From Phoronis ovalis (lineage: Eukaryota > Phoronida > Phoronidae): a stretch of DNA of 13,385 nt. Position 1 is the stretch's first letter. Every line of letters begins with the position of its first letter. Below the pieces are notes generated by a model that saw only the letters and a list, made by a program, of their open reading frames with translations, did no database searches and was not told the DNA's origin. Positions 7,777-13,385 of this stretch are shown here, piece by piece. The stretch is from NCBI GenBank assembly GCA_028565635.1, contig JAOXYB010038573.1, positions 1-13,385 of the forward strand, in the 5' to 3' direction. The position numbers were made by a program, and so were the translations under genes.

Positions 7777-7826
7777 CGTGTAAATAATTACTGGCGTACA
7801 GCGTGTAAGTAACTATTGGCGTACAA
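7777..7826. repeat. 25-bp tandem duplication upstream of gene B
   Basis: Two abutting 25-nt units (7777-7801, 7802-7826), each beginning CGTGTAA and ending GGCGTACA plus one base. They match at 21 of 25 positions, and all four differences are transitions. On the minus strand the outer unit contains CCAAT and the inner CCAGT. The repeat lies about 65-115 bp above the gene B start codon, where promoter elements would be expected. Confidence 0.6.
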
Positions 7827-10800
7827 TTTTCCCAACTTTTACCATGATGATATAAAATAATTATATCAAATACCAAGAAAATAAAAATTTGTTTGTTTGC
7901 TCCTTGAGCAACAACTATATAGAGGGTAGATGTTAGTGTTTCGGTAAAAAAGCTTACCTTCACCCTAAAGGAAAGTGTGACATATACCCTTTGTATTGTA
8001 AACTAAGACGTCATTCAAATTTATATTAAATTTTATAATTTAATGAGTTAGTGTGACGCGTAAATTAATTAATTTACAACAAGGTTTCTTCCTTTTCTAT
8101 TTTTTTGCCGTGAGACTGGTATAGATAAGCAAGAGATGTAAGATGTAGAACGTCACATACATTCGTGTGTACATAAAGTACATCAGACAACGAATTTAAA
8201 ACCAGTTATTTTCTCTTTTCTAATTTAATTAATTCCCTGTATATGATAGATCGATATGTATGTGAATTGAAAGATTTCAATAAAGACATGATTTCTCCGT
8301 GTATTCGTAAAAATTGATTATTAATTTTCTTCGCACAAAGCCAATGTTTTCTGAACATGCATCAACTATTTTACGATCTCGACTGGAGAATGGATCAAAT
8401 TTTATAAATAATTAACGTATTCAGACAAGAGCAAGATACCACCTACGCGGAAAATTTTATTTTTTGTACAAATGTTTTCATCAAACTGTTTATATAATAA
8501 CAGGGGTTGATATCGAAAAAATATTAAAAAACAATTTGGAGAATACTTTTAGTTGTTAAAACCGTTGTAAATTCTACTAAATATGTGTTACTTTTTCTCA
8601 AGTCTTCATCTTAGTTACTTTTCACAACCATTATAGTATGAGAATTATAGAAGGAAGCTAACAAAAACCTCCAAATTTATACACAACCAATCCCTTAACG
8701 AATTCTACTATACAAGTGTTTACTGCAAAATGTTATAAACATGAGTCGCATTATGTTTCAAACCAAGCTACGGCGTGTATTGTGTAAAGGTTGCTGTTGA
8801 TGATAAAAAAACGTCGAGCTTTCATAATTATAAGATAATGACAGCAATGCTCACATTATAATCCGTACTTCTAAATAAATCTAAATTCCCTAGGTAAATG
8901 TTACGCCTTATGTCTTGTCACCAAACTAGAGACAACTAATAATTTCGTACAATTAACTAACCTATCATAAATGCAATGAAGTCTGCCTACACAGAAGACA
9001 GCTTCATAAAATATTAAAATAGCTATTATGTATGTGTTATACCGTAAAACATACAAAGAAATGCAGAGTTAAGTGCCTATTAAATAGTTATAATTAGAAA
9101 ATTATTTTCTTTTTAACTGTAACTGATGAAAATGAATAAAATGATGCATAAAACTTTTCCGACACGAAACCCACAAGCGAATATTTTCAGTACACCATGA
9201 CATGAGTTGTTAATTTTTTTAAAAACATTTTTGTTGAAACAAGTACATTTACGTATGTTTCTTTTGATATGAACTATATTTATAACCTTTCCTTTGATGT
9301 ATTCTGCTGAAGGTCGTGATGACATTTATGATTATTTTGACTTAAATATAACTAATTTTACAGCACTTCAGACACATTATAGTTCAGAACAAAGGTGCTT
9401 TAGAAAATTTTAGTTTGCTTTACTTGTGTATTTTAAATTATAAATTAACAGCTATAAAGGTTGTATTATTGCATATAACGTTCTCTTAAATTTGTGAAAT
9501 AAAACGCCATATGTTTATTATAACAATTTATTAAGATTTGTAAATTACATGCTAATTTTGCTTTTCAAATTAATTGAAGTGGGAAGTGCCTTATTCTAAA
9601 ATATGTCATAAAACAATGTTGCTCTAAATTCGAATGTATAGCATTTAATGGACATATTAAAATTATATGAAAGTTGTCAAAAATACTGTTTTCCAATGTC
9701 ACACCTGCACTACGGGAAATATGGTGAATACTACGTTCGTTTACACACTAAATTACTTACAGATACTATATAGAATTTGTTCTGAAAACGACTGCAGTGA
9801 CAGGGGATTCGGGGGATAAGTGTAACATAACCACTCAAATCTATAAGAAGACAAACTATAATCGGATGGCACAGTAGACAAGATGTAAAGAACATTCATA
9901 TACGCATGTTCGGACATAAAATTAAAAAGGATTTTTTCTCCTTAGTTCGTGTTTTAACACAAGTAAAAATTAACTGCAGCGATGTTCTGAATTCTTTTCC
10001 ATGGATTAGATTGTGCATATATTATGTTAAACAAATTTTACTTCCCACGAATGCCGTCTATAGTGTCAGGTTTTGATGTACACAGTTTGAGTTTATGTCA
10101 AAATTATGTCAGTACATTGTTACCACTCTATTAAATCACTGCCTGCTTTGTGGGGGAATACATTATTGAATTAATTTCAAAAATTGCGTGACAAACACTC
10201 GCTATAAGATCGTAGCGGGTTCTGTATGAAAATTTGTTATCTATTTTCCAAAGCACCATTGTATTTTTAGGTATTTCGATTATCGAAGTTACTTAGTGAG
10301 TAATAAAAGCAGGTTGTAAAACATTCTTAAATAATCGGGCATGAAAATTAATGGATATAGTTCTATTGAAAATTTGTGTCAGATATTTTCTTATAGTCTA
10401 TAATTTTTACAAACAAAATTTGAGTCCATTACATGTGTCCCCGCATGTGTCAACAAATGGTTGCAAAAAGATATATAGTTTTACGGGTGGTCTTTTAAAG
10501 CAGTTTGATTTCAATTAATTGCCTTTGTTCAAAAAAACTATTATTTACTAGTTGTATGCTTTCTAAAACTAAAAATATTTCAAATACTAATTTAAAACTA
10601 ATGCAGATAACTCACAGAAAATGACTAAATTTTACGTAAAAATAAAAGTTTCTTAACTTTTAAACGGATAAAAATGTTGAAATATATATAAAAAAAATGT
10701 GAGATGGAGTTCAAAGATTGTTGACTTTCTTTCTTATCCTTGATTATTTATATAGATAAGCACAAATATAAAACTAGCCTACGTGGGTAATTTTCATCAT

Positions 10801-11460
10801 TACCTTGACTTTATGGAGTCGACAATCTCAGACAGTCTTTTTTCTAAAGAGGCCATAACATTAACCAGATAGATCAAACAATAAAAAGTTGAGAGCTATC
10901 ATAAAATTATCATTAAAATATAAGAGCAAAATTAGGAATTATAGTATTATGAGATAAAAGTTTCCTAGTCTTCGCCACAAGATGTTGGCGGCAAGTCTCG
11001 CCAAATATTGTCAGGACAATTGTGATATAACTGCTTGAGTTTTATATGGGAACATGACAGTATAAATTGATCGAGAATTCTTAATCTGCAATTTTTCATT
11101 TTTTACGAAGCATTTTATTTTTTATACAACCTGTTTATTGTGATATGTAATCTATTAACGGGGAGATATTTGACTGGCTTAACACAAGAATAATATATCT
11201 CGATTTTTTGCGTTAAAAATTAAGTTTCTTAACGTTGCTAGAGGTTTTTGAGACAAATTATTCACACTTTATATTTTGAGCGGAATTTTGGCGAGTTAAA
11301 TGAAAAAAGACTTATAAAAGTGTACATTTTTGCAAAGGTATTAATTATGAAAACTCACTTTGCGTAGTTAGCAGATGATTCTGTAATCAGTGAAGGGGCC
11401 ATTTTGGGTAAAACTCACGTTTTTCAAAACATAAACTTCAAAAAATTACTAGTCCAATTC
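7827..11460. other. Long AT-rich intergenic stretch, no gene seen
   Basis: I found no exon with good sites at both ends, no RNA gene and no clear terminal repeats. There are many TTAATTAA-type words and short chance ORFs, such as a minus-strand 70-codon ORF at 9325-9113. A small TTGGCG / CGCCAA stem with an 8-nt loop lies at 10985-11004. Distant enhancers cannot be recognised by eye. Confidence 0.5.
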
Positions 11461-11690
11461 CCCTGGAGTGCAGATACACAGCTAAAATTTGGCCAAAATT
11501 AACTTTCAGCTAAGAACTCTAATAAGGTGTCTCAGATTTTTGATTTTTTTTTCTTATTTCTTAAATTATGAGGGTCATGAAAAACTTCTGGCAGTTGGAT
11601 GATACAAAATGTTTTAGAATCTGAGACACAGATTTAGAAATATCTCTTTGAAGTTAATTTTGGCAAAGTTTCAACTTTATGTCTACAGGG
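11461..11690. mobile_element. Foldback / MITE-like element
   Basis: Inverted arms: CCAAAATTAACTT (11493-11505) pairs with AAGTTAATTTTGG (11651-11663), and GTGTCTCAGATT (11527-11538) pairs with AATCTGAGACAC at 11618. Both pairs are exact and the gap between blocks is 21 nt in each arm. Weaker matches extend out to CCCTGGAG (11461) and CTACAGGG (11683-11690). The centre is about 80 nt with no coding capacity. No target-site duplication was certain. This is the structure of a non-autonomous DNA transposon or foldback repeat. Confidence 0.55.
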
Positions 11691-11719
11691 TTTAATTCTG
11701 TTTTATTCTTCTGTTACAT

Positions 11720-11872
11720 TATGTCTAGAAAGGAGATCATTTTATGTACCAGCTCAATTTTCGTCGCCTTTCTTTCACTCCAACTGCTTGCATGTACGGC
11801 TCTATCGTATAATTTTATCCTAACGCATGAGACAAGTGCGCAAATGTATTCAAAGTGTACTGTGACTCAATA
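11720..11872 (+). CDS. Doubtful small ORF with signal-peptide-like start
   Basis: An ATG at 11720 (in frame with one at 11679 inside the foldback element) opens 50 codons. The N-terminal part (SIFVAFLSLQLLACTALS) looks like a signal peptide, followed by about 21 residues with one cysteine and a stop. An overlapping ORF in another frame runs 11855-12214 (119 codons), so a frameshifted older gene is possible. In AT-rich DNA this length is not significant by itself, and no splice site or promoter was found. Confidence 0.2.
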
Positions 11873-12214
11873 ATTGGAAAATTACAACATTTTTCAATCA
11901 AGATATCAGTTACTTATAGTATTAATTGGCGATGTCAACACAACCAAATTATACCTGTGGAGACAGGAGAATCATCGGAGGTTTACAATGAAGAAAACCG
12001 GTGGTATAATTCTGTAAATAATAAAAACCTCAACAAACACACACATCGCGATCAACGCTATGCAGCTGGTTATACGACACGTCCAATTGGAGCAATTTTT
12101 ATATATAAGGCAACCCAAAAAGCAGTAAGAATAAACCATAAATTCTTAAGTGTTTTAGCTCATCTATTTATATTTTTTAAATCATGTTTTGTTTATATGA
12201 TATTCGCTTTTTGA

Positions 12215-12480
12215 CACACCAGAATAGTTCGCATTTAATGCATGTATGATAACTTCAACTTTTTATAATGCATCTCGACATCAAACATATGCCTTTCGGA
12301 TAGATCTCCTGGGACACACCTAAATTGATGAAAATTCTGCTGTACTGACATTATGCTATGCACACACGTTAAGAGCCTCTTTAATACCGGACCAATACCT
12401 GTCCAATTGTAGACGGTGTCACAGTCAATCAATTACCAAGGTAAACATGTATTTACTAATATCAGGTCATACACCTGATT
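12215..12480. other. Stretch upstream of the gene C promoter, with one unexplained minus ORF
   Basis: A minus-strand ORF (12432-12235, 65 codons) reads a mixed, protein-like composition with several Cys, His and Met (for example CVHSIMSVQQNFHQFRC). The region is less AT-rich than its flanks. It may be a decayed coding fragment, but I recognise no family and no clear splice sites. Confidence 0.2.
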
Positions 12481-12508
12481 CCCAGTGACGGGTATGAGAA
12501 AGTCCGTT

Positions 12509-12575
12509 CATTGGCGATACGGTCGCGACACGGTCAGATATAAAAACCCGAGGCAGTAGCGCAGTTTTGTCAGTT
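12509..12575 (+). promoter_or_regulatory. Core promoter of gene C: CCAAT, TATA box, initiator
   Basis: An inverted CCAAT box (ATTGG, 12510-12514), TATAAAAA (12539-12546) and TCAGTT (12570-12575) occur in order on the plus strand. The initiator A at 12572 is 33 nt below the first T of the TATA box, which is correct spacing for RNA polymerase II. TCAGT is the classic invertebrate initiator. The surroundings are richer in CpG than the rest of the window. Transcription would start near 12572 and run right, towards the exon at 12908. Confidence 0.6.
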
Positions 12576-12657
12576 GGTGAATCAGATTTACTCAGAAGGT
12601 ATTTTGTTACGGATACCAGTCACGTCGAGTATTGATTCACTGCGATCGAAAAGAGAC

Positions 12658-12687
12658 ATGGATAAAGAGCAGAGGAACCAGTTTTAA
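12658..12687 (+). other. Possible upstream ORF in the gene C leader
   Basis: ATG in the context GAGACATGG (G at +4) opens nine codons (MDKEQRNQF) then TAA. If this part of the leader is kept in the mRNA it would be an upstream ORF that could dampen translation. A donor at 12598/12599 (GAAG|GTATTT) would instead remove it as intron. Confidence 0.3.
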
Positions 12688-12907
12688 ACAAATATTAATT
12701 TTTTTATCACACAGTACAATAATTACACTGAGTTTCGAGTACGAGTTTATTACACTGAAACAAAAAGACATATACTGGTGATTTAAAAAAAGAAAATAAC
12801 TTAATATTAGTTTTAAGAGCTTGAATACTCAATATTTAACATAGTGTCGCATCTTTATAGCTTAAAAACATATTCGATACCCCGGTAAGTTTGAATATCA
12901 TTCTTAG

Positions 12908-12996
12908 TGATATGGTATTGAAATTTGAAGACGAAATAATGGACACCGCGTCTCCAGAGAAATATCCAGATTATTGTCAAACTATGACAGTAACAG
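12908..12996 (+). CDS. Gene C: first coding exon of an unrecognised protein (partial)
   Basis: Acceptor ATCATTCTTAG at 12907 is followed by ATG at 12912, and the donor is AACAG|GTCAGT at 12996/12997. From the ATG there are 28 codons plus one base (phase 1 exit). The peptide begins MVLKFEDEIMDTASPEKYPD and goes on YCQTMTVT. It is acidic, with no signal peptide. A second in-frame ATG at 12939 could also serve. A strong GTAAGT at 12884 lies only 24 nt before the acceptor and cannot be used with it, so leader splicing is unclear. The next exon is outside the window. Short acidic N-termini like this are common in regulatory proteins, but I do not recognise the family. Confidence 0.5.
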
Positions 12997-13385
12997 GTCA
13001 GTATTCACAAGTAGTATATACTTCTCTATGTGTTACTAATGCATTTCATTATTATTCATGATCAAATTTTTTTATAACAGATAAGTTTAAGTCATTTTTG
13101 TACCAACATTGTATGACTAACTTGTTTTTTACTAGATAGTCATTTTTGTCGTATTATACAATGTACAAAGCTTCCTTTAATTACTTGATTAAACAGAGAA
13201 CAAATTAATTAATTCAAAACAAAGTCCTATATGGGCACACATACATGAGAAAGAAATGATAAAAAATAAATGAAACAATATCATACAAAATCCTTTAAAT
13301 TTTTAATATGCTTCAAGTTTAAATTCTAAAAACATTTTCGCTTACTCCAGGACAAAGAGCTTGTCACACAGTCAATCAGTTATAT
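12997..13385 (+). other. Gene C intron 1 (partial), nothing else seen
   Basis: AT-rich sequence beginning with the donor GTCAGT. No acceptor followed by an open exon is visible before the window ends. Confidence 0.4.

Noticed and set aside
9113-9325. Minus-strand ORF beginning MSSRPSAEYIKGK
   Set aside because: The first 13 residues look protein-like and end at a weak donor, but there is no downstream exon and the remainder is chance sequence.
11955-12011. Minus-strand 57-nt segment with good acceptor (TTATTTACAG) and donor (CACAG|GTATAA)
   Set aside because: It has an open frame (NYTTGFLHCKPPMILLSPQ), but no partner exon was found on either side, so it may be a chance pair of splice-like sites.

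Overview
The window looks like AT-rich genomic DNA from an animal. Coding sequence appears only as short exons bounded by GT..AG splice sites whose phases match from exon to exon. Start codons sit in eukaryotic contexts (A at -3), and one promoter has a TATA box and an initiator at animal spacing. Nothing suggests operons or ribosome binding sites. A membrane C-type-lectin-like receptor with a mucin-like stalk would suit an invertebrate with expanded lectin families, such as a bivalve, but the taxon is a guess. All gene models below were built by reading splice sites and phases by eye; no transcript or database search supports them.

Region 1 (1-3300, minus strand), gene A. Five coding exons (3185-3196, 1275-1322, 1068-1155, 495-619, 183-324) splice in frame into the first 138 residues of an intact protein that continues off the left edge. 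I do not recognise the family. Its two most C-terminal visible exons each carry an SQYPI motif, which suggests an exon duplication. A roughly 2 kb first intron holds a GC-richer patch, a possible alternative first exon and an AT palindrome. The upstream end has a near-consensus CTCF-like site.

Region 2 (4896-7711, minus strand), gene B. The parts, in order, are a signal-peptide exon, two phase 1-1 exons forming part of a C-type lectin-like domain (CTLD), a Thr/Ser-rich stalk plus transmembrane exon, a 39-nt linker exon, and a cytoplasmic tail exon with three copies of a tyrosine-bearing repeat (core MPPR-E-IV-MDYRL). The upstream exons are clean. The stalk, membrane and tail parts carry several in-frame stops and frameshifts, so this copy is probably a pseudogene of a membrane lectin receptor. 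A 278-bp GC-rich repeat lies in the intron between the membrane and tail exons.

Region 3 (7712-12480). This is mostly AT-rich intergenic DNA without a convincing gene. It holds a 25-bp tandem duplication just upstream of gene B, a 230-bp foldback element (11461-11690) and a few ORFs of doubtful status, including a short signal-peptide-like ORF at 11720.

Region 4 (12480-13385, plus strand), gene C. A core promoter (inverted CCAAT box, TATA box, initiator) precedes a first coding exon (ATG at 12912, donor at 12996/12997) of an unrecognised protein that continues beyond the right edge. Genes A and B run leftward and gene C rightward. I see no evidence that they act together.
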